Assembly (NCBI GenBank): GCA_948567375.1
Contig: OX419758.1
Location: forward strand, 21,829,001-21,893,000
Direction of reading: 5' to 3'
Source of the DNA: Lunularia cruciata
Lineage: Eukaryota; Streptophyta; Marchantiopsida; Lunulariales; Lunulariaceae
Length of the DNA: 64,000 nt
The translations under genes were made by a program, and so were the position numbers. Below the pieces are notes generated by a model. That model made no database searches. It was not told the DNA's origin and was given only the letters and a program-made list of their open reading frames with translations. Positions 1 to 12,102 of the stretch are shown here, in pieces. How positions within the stretch are numbered: position 1 is the stretch's first letter; the number at the start of each line of letters is the position of its first letter.

Positions 1-67
1 GCTAATTTGGCTTATTCTCTACTTTGTTAGCCTTACTAACTACGTTGCTAAACTCCATATTGTTACA
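1..67 (-). repeat. 3' LTR of G1, partial
   Basis: The first 67 bases match the last part of the plus-strand LTR sequence (ending ATATTGTTACA), followed at 68-80 by the purine-rich (on the minus strand) tract TATTCCTCCACTG that precedes a 3' LTR in this family. The rest of the LTR lies left of the window. Confidence 0.85.
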
Positions 68-1550
68 TATTCCTCCACTGCTAGTGACGTCCTCGTTGCC
101 ATTGAAGTCTCAAACTCTTGGATGGCCATTTGTGCATTCTGGATGTGAGAAAGAGGTTCCCACATGGCATCATGGAGGGGATACCCTTTCCAAAGGACCT
201 TGTACTCCGTATGTTGTTAGTGTCCTCGTTAGATGTGGCAACACGTAAGGATATGATCAACTTTGTACTCCTCATGATCGTTGATAGGGATAGGGGGAGG
301 AGGAGGTTGGACTCAAGAGGAAAAAGAAGAGGGGTTAGGAACAAAGGGTTTCAACTTAGAAACATGAAAGACAAGATGGATGCGCATATGACAAGGCAAG
401 GCAAGTTGATAAGCAACAGGAGAGACAATTTGGGTGACATCAAAAGGTCCTATCTAATTAGGGGCAAGTTTAAAAACTTGGGTATCAAGTGGGAGGGTTA
501 GATTACTAGAGGAGAACATAACTTTATCACCAACTTCAAAGGTGAGATCACAATGATGGTGGTCCATATATTGTTTTTGACAATTTTGAGCAACAAGGAG
601 GTGAGATTTGGCTTGTTGGAGAGATTCGAAGATGGTGGTCAAGAAGGTTGAAGTATGAAGGACCTGAGATTGAAGAGGAGCAAGAAGAGAATCTGGGACA
701 AGTGGATCTTGGCCAAAATTGAGAAAGAATGGAGAGATCGGTGCTTGCCTATTTAGAATTGTTGTATGCAAACTTACAGCTACAAGACATTCATCCCAAT
801 TGGTATGGTGAATGTTGATGAAGGCACAAAGCACATCTTCCAAGGTACGATTTTCAAGTTCAGTTTGTCCATCAGTTTGAGGATGATAGGCTATGGACAA
901 AGCAAGATTGGTGTCAAGTATCTGGAAGAGTGCTTCCAAACTTTTCGATGAAGTAAGGATCACGGTTGGAGATGAGTACACATGGCATCTCATGATGTTT
1001 GAATACATTATCAAAGTAGAGTTGCGCCAAGGTTGGAGCATCCACAATATCAACCGTTGGTGCCAAATGGATTTTCTTACTAAGCTTATCCACAAACACC
1101 ACAATTGTTGTATGACCTTGTTGTGTTTTGGGCAAGGAGGTGGCTAAAGGAGTCCACTCGGCTTTTGGTTACTGGCCTTGTTGCATTGACAACTATCACA
1201 CGATCAAACAAACTCCCAAACATCTTGTGTCATGTTGGGCTACCACCATTGGCGTTGGAGGTACCCAAGGTCTTGTCCACCCCCATGTGACCAGCTATTG
1301 GTAATTCATGGGCTTCTTGAAGGTGCACAAGTCAGAGATCACCTTTGGTTGGAACATAGATCCAATACACATGGAATAGAAGGCCTTCCTTGAAGGAGAA
1401 GGTGTTGTACTCCTTATTGTCTGTTGTCAGGCGACCATATACTATTTGGAAGAAGGGATCTTGTTGTAGAGCTAACCGAAATGCATTATAGACCTTAGGG
1501 TCAACTGATATCGTCATAATTGCCACTGTGATGAGAGGAAGAGACTTCAA
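68..1550 (-). pseudogene. Integrase with C-terminal chromodomain, remnant of G1
   Basis: Starts with the end of RNase H/connection (about 1550-1332), then a damaged HHCC zinc region (about 1170-1330) and the catalytic core: VVFVDKLSKKIHLAP, and LISNRDPYF where relatives have LISDRDPQF, so the second catalytic Asp has become Asn (a G-to-A change). YHPQTDGQTELENRTLED still carries the Glu. Downstream is a chromodomain (EYKVLWKGYPLHDAMWEP) near 160-280. Chromodomains direct chromovirus integration to marked chromatin. Several stops and frameshifts are present. Confidence 0.85.
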
Positions 1551-1589
1551 TCAGGTCGTCGTGATGGGAATGACATGGAACCGACTTGG

Positions 1590-2970
1590 TTTGTACTCAA
1601 GTTTGATGTCAACCAATTGGAGTTTTTCTTCCCATCAATGATGTTGACTCTTCATGTCTTCCAAGTGTAAGGTTTGCAACAATGGTTTGTGATCAATTCA
1701 CATGATCACTTGTTTCCCCAAGAGATAATGCCTCCATACCTTGGTGGCATATACCATTGCAAGTTATTCTTGATCTTGAGTAGAGTACTTTCTTTCAGCT
1801 GTATTTAGTTGGCAAGACACAAAGGCAATGGATGTAGTTCCTCTGGGAATTCCTATTGCAACACGACTCCAATTGCAAAGTTAGAAGCATCAAAATCAAC
1901 CACACAAGGAAGTCGAGGATCATATGGTTGAAGAATGGGTCTTGAAGACACTATATGCTTTAACTTCTGGAATGCTTCTTCATGCTTGGTGGTCCATTGG
2001 AAGCTTGAGTTCTTTCCCAAGAGGTCAATCAATGGTGCAGCCACATGAGCATAATAATGGATGAATTGTCGATAAAAACTAGACAATCTATTGAATGCCC
2101 GAACTTCTGTAGCATCCTTTGGGGTAGGCCAATCAGTAATGGCCTTGATTTTCTCTTCTTCCATCTTGATCCCCTCTGATGAGATCTTATGACCCAAGAA
2201 GATAACCTCCTTTTGGCAAAAGGCACACTTCGACTTCTTATAGTAAAATTTCCATTGTTGTAGTCGTCTTAGGCCTTCTCGCATATGATTCACATGTTCT
2301 ACCTCTTCTTGCTATAGATTAAGATATCATCCAAGAACACTACCACAGACTGATCCAATAGTCCATCCAACACCTGATGCATCTGATCCATGAAGATTGT
2401 TGGAGCATTAGCGAGTCCAAAAGGTAGAACTCTCCACTTGAAATATCCATACCTTGTGCAAAATGCAATCTTTTGCACATCCTCCCTATCAATAAGAATT
2501 TGCCAATAGCCACTGCAAAGATCCAACTTGGAAAAGTAGCGTGCTTCACTTAGTTGATCAAGCAATTCATAAATCTGAGGCAAGGGATATGCATTCTTCA
2601 TGGTTTGCTTATTGAGCCCATGGTAATCAATACAGAAATGAAGTCCGCCATCCTTCTTTGGAACAAACAGTATTGGTGCTCTCCAAGGAGAGGTACTATG
2701 TCATATGAAGGCCTTTTCCAACAACTCCATAAGTGTTGTTCATAACTCCTCTAACTCCTTTGTTGAGAGCTGATAGATCGGTCTACTCACTGGAGTACTC
2801 CTTGGCAATAACTTGATCTTGAATGGTATCCCTCAATCAAAGGGTAATCCCTTTGGTAGATCATCTGGAAACATGTCTGCAAACTCTTGAACTATCCAAT
2901 CAACCATTGCTTGATGAGGCTCTTGGCCCTCCTCAGATTGTTCTTATGCAATCAGCTTGATCCACACCAT
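1590..2970 (-). pseudogene. Reverse transcriptase-RNase H remnant of G1
   Basis: Conserved RT blocks are clear on the minus strand: KKDGGLHFCIDYHGLNKQ, RYFSKLDLCSGYWQ (first catalytic Asp), VLPFGLANAP, and VVFLDDILIYSK (the catalytic DD pair). RNase H follows with VVDFDASNFAIGVVLQ. The element would copy its RNA into DNA with these enzymes. The frame breaks after the FLDD block near 2296 and again in RNase H near 1850, so no continuous enzyme is encoded. G1 keeps the full KISSEGIKMEEEKIKAI segment, of which G2 has lost about seven codons. Confidence 0.9.
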
Positions 2971-2974
2971 GAAT

Positions 2975-3170
2975 ACAAACTTATCTTCCTCCAAAGCTTG
3001 CTTTATGGCTGCTTTACTAATAAACTTACCTTCCAAGGACTCATCTCCCTTCCAAGCTTACTCCATGGTTGCCTTCCTGGCAAACTTCCCACCTTGGAAC
3101 TCATCTCTCTTCAAAGCTCACTCTATGGCTACCTTCTTGACAAACGTCTTATCTTGGGACTAACTATTCT
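2975..3170 (-). repeat. 60-bp tandem repeats between protease and RT (G1, three units)
   Basis: Three degenerate 60-bp (20-residue) units of the type SQDxxFVKKVAIE / FxGGKFARKATME / LEGKFISKAAIKQ lie between the protease and RT. G2 has four units and G3 two, so the number changes between copies. Two units carry stops where other copies have Gln (CAA/CAG to TAA/TGA-type changes). Confidence 0.75.
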
Positions 3171-3220
3171 GTTTTACTCAAAGGTGCCAGACAACCTAAT
3201 TGGAAATTCCTACCTTGGTG

Positions 3221-3545
3221 TTATACTTGAATTTGTTGTCGGGTCCAATCAAATTGAACCTTATGACGTTCAAGCCAAGGTAGACCCAAAATGATATCAT
3301 AGTGTAGAAGTGCCACTACAAACCTCATACACTCCAAATACTCCTTCCCAATCTTGAAGGTAATAGGATGTGAGGTGCAAAATGCAGAACCCTTTCTACC
3401 ATCCGCCATCATCAAACTACTTCCAATCATTGGCTTGATAGGAATACTCAATTCCTTTGCTACTTGCATAGACATGCAATTCTCTGAACTTCTAAAATCA
3501 ACCAAAATCCTACAACCCCGGTTAGACATTGTACCTTACAAGTGA
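3221..3545 (-). pseudogene. Retroviral-type aspartic protease remnant of G1
   Basis: About 100 residues align with the G2 protease: CRILVDFRSSENCMSMQ at the active-site position, then LMMADGRKG, and DIILGLPWLERHK at the C-terminal end. The G2 copy has VDSGSS at the active site. G1 has VDFRSS, so the catalytic D remains but the Ser-Gly that completes the loop is gone. The enzyme would cut the Gag-Pol polyprotein, and this copy should be inactive. Unlike G2, this copy keeps the reading frame through EYLECMRFVV. Confidence 0.8.
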
Positions 3546-3589
3546 AGCAAACTTGTATAGGTCAAGCCTTCAATCCCATTGGAACTAAT

Positions 3590-4514
3590 TGAGCTCCCAA
3601 TAGGTGGCTCAAAATCTCCAATTGGGATTCCTCATTTCCTTGATCATTCCATTCCAAACAAACTCCATCTAGGCAACTTGTTGAGGTTGCACATTCTTAA
3701 GTGGGCATTCAACAATGCAATGTACAACTTGATGACAATAAAAAAAATCTCTATTTTGTCACAATCTTTCTCTATCCGTTGTACCTAGTGGCCTCCGTTG
3801 GATAGCATCGATCTCCATTGATGTCGGTTCTTCCACCCGTGCATAGTGTACTAGTAGACCTTGTGTAAGTCAAGGTCAAGACCAAGTTATCGCAACCAAG
3901 GAATCAAAGCGCTCAACTTCATCTATGTTTTGTGGTTCTTGCATGGTCACCTCCAATTTGGTTTGTGACTTCAATCCCTGCACAAATTGATCTAGAACTT
4001 CACCTTCTTGTATATCTAGAATTTGCATGATGATGTTCTAAAATTGTGTGATGTAGCTCCTTACTAAGCCAACTTGCTTCAACTCCACCAATTTATCTTG
4101 TGCGGCTCGGGTGGCATTTATAGTTTAAAACCGACCAAGTATTGCATCCTTGAATTCTACCTATGTCAAAATTGGTGTAACAATCTTTTGTTTAGCTTGC
4201 TCCACTTGGAATTGCCACCAAAGTTTTGCCACACCATCCAATTGGCTAGAAGCCAAGAGAATTTGTTATAGTTCATCTTGAAGATTGGTGGCTTCAAAGT
4301 AACATTTGTAGTCAAATGCAAAATTCTCCACTATGCACAAAAGATTCTTGCCTTCAAACACCTTGGATTTTGGAAATCAAATGCAATCTTCTCCATCTCA
4401 AATTGGTGCTCTCTCCATATGTTCTTGTCGTTGTTAGTCTTGTTCATCCAACAATCAAGTAAGGTGCTCAATTTGTTGTTGCATTCCAAGGATAATGTTT
4501 GATATTGCTGCCAT
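3590..4514 (-). pseudogene. gag (nucleocapsid/capsid) remnant of G1
   Basis: Read from the ATG at 4514 on the minus strand, the sequence begins MAAISN and follows the G2 gag. It includes the conserved AKLWW block of the retrotransposon gag domain and a damaged CCHC zinc-knuckle region near 3740 (YCHQVVHCIVEC). The protein would form the particle and bind element RNA. It is broken by several in-frame stops, among them the same early stop after KHLT/EHLT that the other copies carry, so that stop may predate the copies' separation. Confidence 0.75.
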
Positions 4515-4769
4515 AGCTACTACTCTATCCCACTACTCCCAATTTATCTAATTGATTAACACATAGATGCAACATGTCTACCATTCTCCATAAGTTACAA
4601 CCGGAAGTATCAAGGGTTCCTCAGACATGATGATCATATGTATAAAATCTTGCCCAAAGCACGAGGTGATGAATTGTGTGAAACAATGCTTGGGTAATAT
4701 CTGGACATTAAAACCCCAATGGTTTGGCGGAAGTGGATTTGGTGGTCCATAAATTCCATCCATCCTATT

Positions 4770-4785
4770 CCTACTCTAATACTAA
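4770..4785 (-). other. Degenerate primer-binding site of G1
   Basis: Next to the 5' LTR the minus strand reads TTAGTATTAGAGTAG where the G2 site reads TTGGTATCAGAGCAAG. Three of the changes are G-to-A or C-to-T, the pattern left by methyl-cytosine deamination. Pairing with initiator tRNA-Met would be weakened. Confidence 0.75.
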
Positions 4786-5195
4786 TGTAAAAGACCAAGA
4801 CCAAGGAGAGAAATAAAAGAATGGAAACTCAAATTGGGACACTTGAATGAAGGAACTCCGAATGCCTAGCATGAGCTTTGGCTTTGGTATTTGTAGGTAG
4901 CATACAAGACCCTTGAGAAGCTTCTCAAGAAGCTTCCTTGAGCCGCTTTCTTAGAGTGCAAACCAGGTTAACTAGGAAGTTTCTCAAAAAAGCTTCCTTC
5001 TAAAAGTTGCCTACTTGGCGTGTAAGCTAAGCTAGTTAGAAGCTTCTAGAATCTACCTGCTTGGGGTGCAAGTTAACTAGTTGGGAAGCTTCCCAAGAAG
5101 CTTCCTAGATGCTTTTAGAATATTCTAGGCTAATTTGGTTTATTTTCTACTTTGTTAGCCTTACAAACTACGTTGCTAAACTCCATATTGTTACA
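4786..5195 (-). repeat. 5' LTR of G1
   Basis: Runs from TG to CA when read on the minus strand (starts TGTAACAATATGGAG, ends TCTTTTACA), matching the G2 and G3 LTRs. It holds paired GAAgcTTC boxes at 4917-4936 and others near 5031 and 5090-5110. The TATA box of its relatives is changed here to TACAAATA (about 4888-4895), which should weaken the promoter. Confidence 0.9.
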
Positions 5196-6212
5196 CCTTT
5201 GATGCGGACCATCCTCTAACTCATCTCTCTTGGGTTCATCTCTTCCATGTGCACTCTCTCCTTCATGCTAATTCTTTCTACTCATGCAATTGAAGGTCAT
5301 TAGTGTAAAACCACTCTATCCTTGGTAAGTCTATAACTTAGCATAATCTTGAGAAAAGAACATAAAACTAAACCAAAAAAAGGTTTTTTCACATAAAGTA
5401 GATCACTACCATTTAATACAATACAATTTAATCAAAAGATTGTCAATGTCCTAGAGTTGGATAATAATTCAAAATAAGATTGAAGCTTTAAGAACAAAAA
5501 TCAAACAAGTTCTAGGCGTGGTCATTGAAAATAAGACCAAAGTAAAAATACTTTATGATAGATGGTATCTGAACAAAAAGAACAACATTGGAATCTAAAA
5601 AAGAAAATAGCAAAGTCAAAAATAATAGAGGGTATTTTTATAAGAATAATAGCACTAAATATAAATGAAGGGAATAAAAGTTGTAGGCTTTTTATGTAAT
5701 CATGTTCAGATCCAATTAATATTATCAAGCATCTTATAGGAACCTACATTATTAAACCTGAAATATTAAGTAGGAGATATACTAGTTACGGAAAATGGAC
5801 CACATATTTATGATCATATATTCTAAACTAACTAAAATCTCAATTTTCAAATACAAAAATATATGGTAGATGCTTTACCAAATAATTTCAATAAGTAATC
5901 CATGAAGAATCTTAACCTCTTGCACCAAACCAATTTAAAATATGAGTTAAGTTTTACACAAGGTTGGCCATTTTGGACTCAATGTATCTTATGTAGTCAA
6001 ATAAGCAATTGATAGCAAATATCTTTCTTGCTCAAGCATGTAATTTTATGCATCAAGAGAATTATGTTGTAGAACCAAGAGTAGATCAAATTGCAAAACC
6101 TTGAGTTAATTTGATTTCATGTGTACACTAAGAACACTTCACTTGCACTAGTTAAATTTATTTTTATCTATCCATCACAAGCAAGCGTGCACATCAACTA
6201 GAGTCTAATCAC

Positions 6213-6373
6213 ATATATGCACTAAGAGAAAGCTCATCTTTGAAAAACTTGACTCTAATCATTGCAATTTTTCATGATAATTTACATTGCTTTATATATG
6301 CACTAAGAGAAAGCTCATCTTTGAAAAACTTGACTCTAATCATTGCAATTTTCATGATAATTTACATTGCTTT
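6213..6373. repeat. Tandem duplication, 81 + 80 bp
   Basis: Two adjacent copies start ATATATGCACTAAGAGAAAG and end TTTACATTGCTTT. They differ only by one T in a T-run, so the duplication is recent. There is no coding content. Confidence 0.95.
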
Positions 6374-7369
6374 GGAAAGAATCACAAAGTTTTGATGATT
6401 CACCAAGTTTCTTAAACTAGTCACAAACTCTCAATTCATCATAAAAAACTATTTGATAGTTAATCAATCTATCTAATATATTTCATATATTTATAAGTAC
6501 AAAAGAAGTGCATGAATATGAAAATAGATTTCCTTACTTAGAAATTTTTCTTGGAATTTTAAGGATAACTATTTCTCATATTGGTTGATTAATATTATTA
6601 CAGAATTACAAATGTGAAATGTCAATCAAGTCATGAAAATTAACAAGCATTGATATCAAACCAAAGTTAGAGCATCCACATTCAAAGATCTGAAAATTGA
6701 TGTGATCAAAGTAGACCTCTATGCTACTTCAATAATGAGATTTATTGAAATTGAAATAGATAATTTCAAACTCATTAGAAAAGAACTACTATGAGTGGCT
6801 CTTGGGCTTCTCTTGCTTCAATATCTACTTCTTCTTTGCCTCCTTCTTTGTCTTTGGGCCAAATATCTTTGTGACAACCCATTATTGGTATACTAATAGT
6901 ATAAATAGTAAGAATGTGTTGTTCCTATGAGGATATGGGTTGGAACGAAGTCGAAATGAAGATCAAATGTCAAAATGTCACTTTTTGTTTATTCTTGTCA
7001 TTTTAACCTCTTGGGTAGAAACCACTCCTAGAAGAGGGTAAGTATACCAACAATGGCCTCCTACAAAAAAGAAAAATTAACAACCACTCAATTGAAAGAT
7101 CTAGTCTTGCCAACCTTGATAGTGGTGGTACAATTCTTGTTGAAGGACTCTTCCTCCTAAAGAGCCTCATTTACCTCAATGGCTAGTCCTTTCCTATAGG
7201 CATATTTCACTCCAAAGGTTGGTTCAAGCCAAAGGTTCCAGGGATGTCTACCTGCCTTCTACACTAATCTTCTCATTTGTTTATAGTACAAAAAGAAATA
7301 AGAGAAAAATAAAATTTTAAAAATACCCAAATAAGAGTATACGTCTTATTCCCTCAATGTGTTGAATGG

Positions 7370-8140
7370 TAATGGATTTTGGGAGAGGATATAGACTTTG
7401 GTTACTCTTAAGAAAAGTCTGACAATAGGGTCCACCCCTCGATCCATGATTATAGATTAGAATATATGGCTGAAGCACATATATTATTGTCTTGCAAGTT
7501 GGTAATATTCATGCATAGAAACTAATAGTAAAGGCGATCACAAGCCAAACCTATTTCTCTATGTAGTGATTATCTTAGTGGTGTTTTTTTAAAATTTTAT
7601 TTTAAAACAACACCACTAAGATGGATTAGGATGAAGTTCATGAGGTTCCTAATCTTGGAAAAATATAATTACATCCTAAAAGTCACAATTGAATACTTAT
7701 ACTAGAAGTCTCTATGAAGATTCCCATGACCCTCAATAAGATCAAGTTAGATCATTCAGATTAAAAAATGATAACTTGGTTACATCAAATCTTAATTGAA
7801 AATATCATACTTGGTACAATATCAGGTGTTCCATAGATGCTAATTTAGTTCTTTACTTTTAAATTTCACACATCCATTAAGTGGCTTACCATATTGCAAC
7901 AAGAACATATGTAATAGTTTTAAGAGAGAAGTACCATCAAAATTGAATCAGTACTCATTTTAGAAAGATGTAAAGTTTGTTTGATTACTTTGTGATTACC
8001 CTAAAACTTATCATTAGTGAATGAATATAGTGAAAACACTAAGAAACTTGAACAATGCTTTAGTATTATTTTTACTCTACTATAATTATACCTACAACAT
8101 CTATCTTTCTTTACAATCAAGTTGTTATACATATTTTAAC
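7370..8140 (+). repeat. Dispersed repeat family D, copy 1
   Basis: Shares ordered diverged blocks with 26380-27275, for example AATATATGGCTGAAGCACAT versus AATATATGGCTAGAGCACAT, a TGTAAAGTTTGTT block, and a CTTTACAATCAAGTTGTT versus TTTTGCAATCAAGTTGTT end. It is AT-rich with no recognisable protein, so it is probably an old non-autonomous element. The class is unknown. Confidence 0.6.
7572..7622. repeat. 51-bp hairpin
   Basis: ATCTTAGTGGTGTT pairs with AACACCACTAAGAT, and the stem continues through an A/T-rich stretch with one mismatch, around a short A/T loop. It lies inside repeat D copy 1 and is absent from copy 2. Confidence 0.8.
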
Positions 8141-8627
8141 ATTTAATCCAAAATTATTTTATTTCACATTTAATTTAACGTGATAAAAGTTTAATTTTTA
8201 TACAACTTTTTATAGCAAACTCTTTTGAGTTTTAGGGTCTTTAATCAAATTTCTTAGCTTTGTCCTCCTCATTAGAGAAAATTTTTATTTCCCATTAGAA
8301 CATTTGTTTTTACTATATGAAGGTGCTTCTTATCTTTAGAGGACTTTAGAGATATGTACAGAGAGCTGTTTCAAGTAAGTTTCTTTCTACTTTCACCACG
8401 GGTAGCATTATTTAAAAAAACTAGAAATATTCAAAGAGGAACGGTTGTAAACTTGATCCCCACCTCCCAATAGTCACTTACTACACAAGAAGAGGAGAAA
8501 GATCCTTAGCAATCAAAATCTCAAACTTCCAATTCCTATTTCTGAAATTGTGGCCTGCAAGGGACTGCAAGTCAGTGCTAGCCGTCTTATAAAGGCAAAA
8601 GTGTGCCCAAAGTAAGAAAAGTGTGAG

Positions 8628-10064
8628 AATGTAGAGAACATGAAGGACAGGAGGACCCCATCAAGCCATACAAGGGTGAGAAAAAATTGGTAAAATAGGG
8701 CTAAGCACCAATAGAGTTGATATGAGAAATCTGCCCTACAACACCTAAGATAGCTAAGCTATGCAAGTCATATTGTCTACAAACAACTGGAGCATCCAAA
8801 GAAGCATCATCTAGTGTGATTGCTCTCCTATGGATCACACCAGTCACTATCCTCTATAGAGCAATGGACACACATTGTCTAAAATATGCAACAAAGTATG
8901 AGAATGAGAGTCATACCGCTTGGCACCTAACATGATAAGCTCTTGCACACTCCCTAACAAATGTGTCAAATGTAGTGTCCATCGCTCCATATAACTCCAA
9001 GGTTAGAGGAACAAAGAGGTGACCTTGCTGCGTACTCCTATACTTGGAGACCTTGCAAGATGTTGCTGCACTTGCCGCCCAGCAAAAGGATGGGTAATCA
9101 CTCCTCCCTTAACTATATCACGAGTAGGGCCCATATGCATGACATCCACGATTGTCACCTGATCATCTCGGATCAAGTATAAGTCTACCTTGAAACATGT
9201 TTTCTGCAAAGCATACAAATGCTCCCTCTAAGCCAAGTATTCACTCTTGTGCCATAACAAACACTATGTTCCTAATAGCATCATGGATAGCTATCCTTTG
9301 TCCTCCAAAAGGACACCATGTCATATGGACCGTTGCTACATCTAGTGTAGAACTATTCTCACAAGTGAGTAATGAAGATGCAAATGGATAGACCAAACCT
9401 AGGCAAAACCTCATTGTTGTAGAGAAAGTAGCTAATGCAAGTTGAAATGCCCTAATTCACAATCAAGCTAGGATCCAAGAGCTTGCTTCCTTGACGGAGC
9501 AAGAGCAAAATGTGCTCTAGTAGCTTGAAGAATGGACGAGTCAACTAAGAGAGAATGTAGTGTATGCTAATATTGTTGCTCATCAAGGAAGACTATAAAT
9601 CTCTAGTCCAATTTGATGATTGTGAAGCAAAAAAATAGAAGGTCCTCATATGATAGTGTGGATAGACTATCTCTCATCTGATGTAATAACATTTGGAGAG
9701 AAAAAGATCCTTCCTCCACCTCTATCACATAAGTCTCCAAAGTTGGCTTATCAACAACCACAAAATGAGAAGAAAGTAGGGGTGCTAAGAAAGCACAACT
9801 ACCCAAAAATGCTATAGGTGCCATCTCCTCCCTAGATAGCAAGCAATCCCTCCACATGAGATTGGTAGAGATGTTTGTCTATGTGCCAAATCCCCTTCCA
9901 CACACTCAAATGTCCATGGTCCAATAATATCACCAAAGACTCCCTTAATCTTCCTATTAAAGGCACTCAAATGTGATAGGAAGGTCAAGGAAGTAGAAGT
10001 ATGCAGAGGAGGTAATTTGGTTGATGATCAATACTAGAAGAGAGTATACACAAAATTTTGTTGG
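8628..10064 (-). pseudogene. LINE-type element copy 1, 3' part (C-terminal endonuclease-like region)
   Basis: On the minus strand, 9857-9603 encodes SREEMAPIAFLGSCAF and further residues. 9218-9003 encodes VDLYLIRDDQVTIVDVMHMG, then PTRD and a tail ending LPLTLELYGAMDTTFDTF. From family knowledge this pattern (D...VDV...P.R, then a LELYGA-like stretch) resembles the restriction-like endonuclease end of site-selective non-LTR retrotransposons; I could not run a profile to confirm it. The same sequence recurs at 16930-18677. G4 separates it from its RT part at 14913-16300. The frame is broken in several places. Confidence 0.55.
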
Positions 10065-10146
10065 GCCGGTCCACAAAGACCACAATGGAGTCAAACCCTG
10101 AGGTGGTCTTGGGTAATTCACAGATGAGATCCATACTCACTTGTTC

Positions 10147-11088
10147 TCAACGTTGGGTAGGAGTGGGGAGAGGTTGAAGGAGCCCTGCAGGAGCTTGATT
10201 AGAAGTTTTGTTCTGTTGACAAAGTAGGCAGCTATGCACAAAGTCCATCACGTTGTTGCTCATCTTGGGCCAATAGTAATAGCGCTTGATTGCATCCAAG
10301 GTCTTGTCCACTCCGACATGAGCTACAATGGCCAAATCATGACATTCCGCTAGAATGGTGGTACATAATTCTGGGACATTTGGGATCCATAATCTGCCAT
10401 CCCAAAAGGTGAGTCCTTGGGTGCTAGTGACACCTTTGGATGATTGTGCTTCTACAATTTGTGAATCAGTTTTTGTAGCAGCTAGAATCTCTTGCCAAAA
10501 TTCAGGGTTAATCTTAACCTCTACCACCAAGTTGTTGGCCATTGGCATGCGGGTGAATGCATCTGCAAGTTGCTTCTTACCTTCCACGTAGGTGATTGTC
10601 ATGTTGAAGCGTTGTTGCCACTCTGCCCACCAAATTTGGCGACAAGATAGATCCTTCTGCATCTCGAGGTAGACTACAGGTTTGTGGTCTGTCTCTACTA
10701 CAAATGCATTCTCGCCCAAGTAGTGCTTCCAATGCTTGGTTGCTAGAACAATGGCCAGCTCTTCTCGTTTTGTGGTGTGGTAGTTGCGCTCTGCCGGTAA
10801 CAACTTTTGAGAGAAATATGCAATTAGATGCCATCCGTCATGCCACTCTTGTTGTAGGATTGCTCTTATTGCTATGCCTGATGCATCTGTAGCCAACTTG
10901 ATTGGACGTTTTGGGTCATACCACTTCAAGATTGGTGCATGTAGCAAGGTGGCCTTCAATTCTTGAAAGGCCAATTCTTGTGCAGTTCCCCATGTCCACT
11001 TCTTCCCCTTGCCAAGTAGTGCCGTTAAAGGCTGTGCAACCTTGGAGAAGTCCTTGACAAATCTACGATAGAATCTCATCAACCCCAA
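10147..11088 (-). pseudogene. RNase H and integrase zinc domain of G4
   Basis: A 313-codon open stretch, the longest of G4. It starts in the RT thumb/connection (GLMRFYRRFVKDFSKVAQPL), continues through RNase H (LATDASGIAIRAILQQ, KREELAIVLATKHWKHYL, VVETDHKPV, DAFTRM) and ends with the integrase HHCC zinc domain (HDLAIVAHVGVDKTLDAIKR, then CLLCQQNKT). Catalytic acidic residues of RNase H and the four zinc ligands are present. In a neighbouring frame 10146-10065 gives SMDLICELPKTTSG and VVFVDR, the start of the catalytic core, where the element is cut off. Confidence 0.92.
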
Positions 11089-11099
11089 GAAGCTCTTAA

Positions 11100-12093
11100 G
11101 TTGAGTTTGATCTTCTGGGGCACTCTATTTTTGAATGACCTCTATTTTATTGGGCAATACTTGAATGCCCTTTGCACTTACTCTATGCCCCAAGTAGTCT
11201 ACTTCAGACTTGCCAAACTCACACTTTGAGATTTTGGCATACAACTAATTCTGTCTTAGAATCTGGAGGACCTCTCATAGATGTTGCTTGTGTTCTGTCA
11301 TCATGCTACTGTATACTAAGATATCATCCAAGAAGACAATAACAGACTTATCCAAGTATGGGCAAAATATGTCATTCATTAGAATCATGAAAGTGGCAGG
11401 TGCATTGGTGAGGCCAAAAGGCATCACAAGATACTCAAAGTGGCCATACTTGGTTTGAAAGGCAATTTTATACACATCCTCCTCTACAATTCAGATTTGA
11501 TTGTAACCGCTTTGCAAGTCCAGTTTGGTGAAGTATCTCGCTCCATGGAGTTGATCAAACAGGTCATCCATGCAAGGTAATGGGTATTTGTTCTTCACTG
11601 TTTGATGATTGAGACCCCGATAGTCAATGCACATGCGCATTGTACCATCCTTCTTCTTCACAAACAAGACAGGGGCCCCATATGGTGATACGCTAGGTTG
11701 GATGAACCCTTTCTGCAGCATCTCCTCAATTTGAGTCTTACACTCCTCCAACTCATGAGGTGATAGGCGATATGGGGCCTTACAAGAAGGCGTCTTCCTT
11801 GGAAGTGTCTCAATTTTGTGATCTACTCGCCTTTTTGGTGGTAATCCTGAGAGTAGATCATCGGGAAAGATATCTTGAAACTCATCCACCACATCCTTCA
11901 ATTTCTTGGGAATTTGTCCATCAAGTTGTGCACTCTGGACTTCTCTTATTAGACCCATAAAATATCTATCGGTCTTATAGAGAGTTGCCGTCCCTACAAC
12001 AAATAGAGGCAGTTTCTGCCTGTGTGATTTTTCTTTAACTCTAATGATTGACCATTGGTTGGTTCTCACTACTTTCTTCCTCCAATCCACCAT
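11100..12093 (-). pseudogene. Reverse transcriptase remnant of G4
   Basis: The open stretch 12093-11491 covers the linker and RT fingers ([33 protein letters not shown] with the first catalytic Asp). After one stop (Arg CGA to TGA) the stretch 11475-11275 has [13 protein letters not shown] and [12 protein letters not shown] with the DD pair. Two or three further stops occur before the RNase H segment. The motifs are intact, so decay is mainly by nonsense changes. Confidence 0.92.
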
Positions 12094-12102
12094 AGGGTTG
12101 TA

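Larger units (their letters stand above)
1..5195 (-). mobile_element. Ty3/Gypsy chromovirus copy G1 (decayed, left end off-window)
   Basis: An LTR retrotransposon of the same family as G2 and G3, read on the minus strand: 5' LTR 4786-5195, degenerate primer-binding site, gag, protease, reverse transcriptase, RNase H, integrase with chromodomain, and the first 67 bp as the end of the 3' LTR. The order protease-RT-RNase H-integrase is the Ty3/Gypsy order. Many in-frame stops and frameshifts make it non-functional. The target duplication cannot be checked because the other end is outside the window. Confidence 0.93.
5196..8627. other. AT-rich non-coding interval
   Basis: No convincing coding region on either strand; the few open frames are short and low-complexity. 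It contains an 81-bp tandem duplication (6213-6373), a hairpin (7572-7622) and one copy of dispersed repeat D (7370-8140), listed separately. I see nothing else identifiable. Confidence 0.6.

Noticed and set aside
118-501. 127-codon plus-strand frame and similar plus-strand frames at 19153-19389 and 47422-47739
   Set aside because: They are antisense shadows of the integrase/chromodomain of the chromoviruses; the minus-strand (or mirrored) translation gives the known domains.
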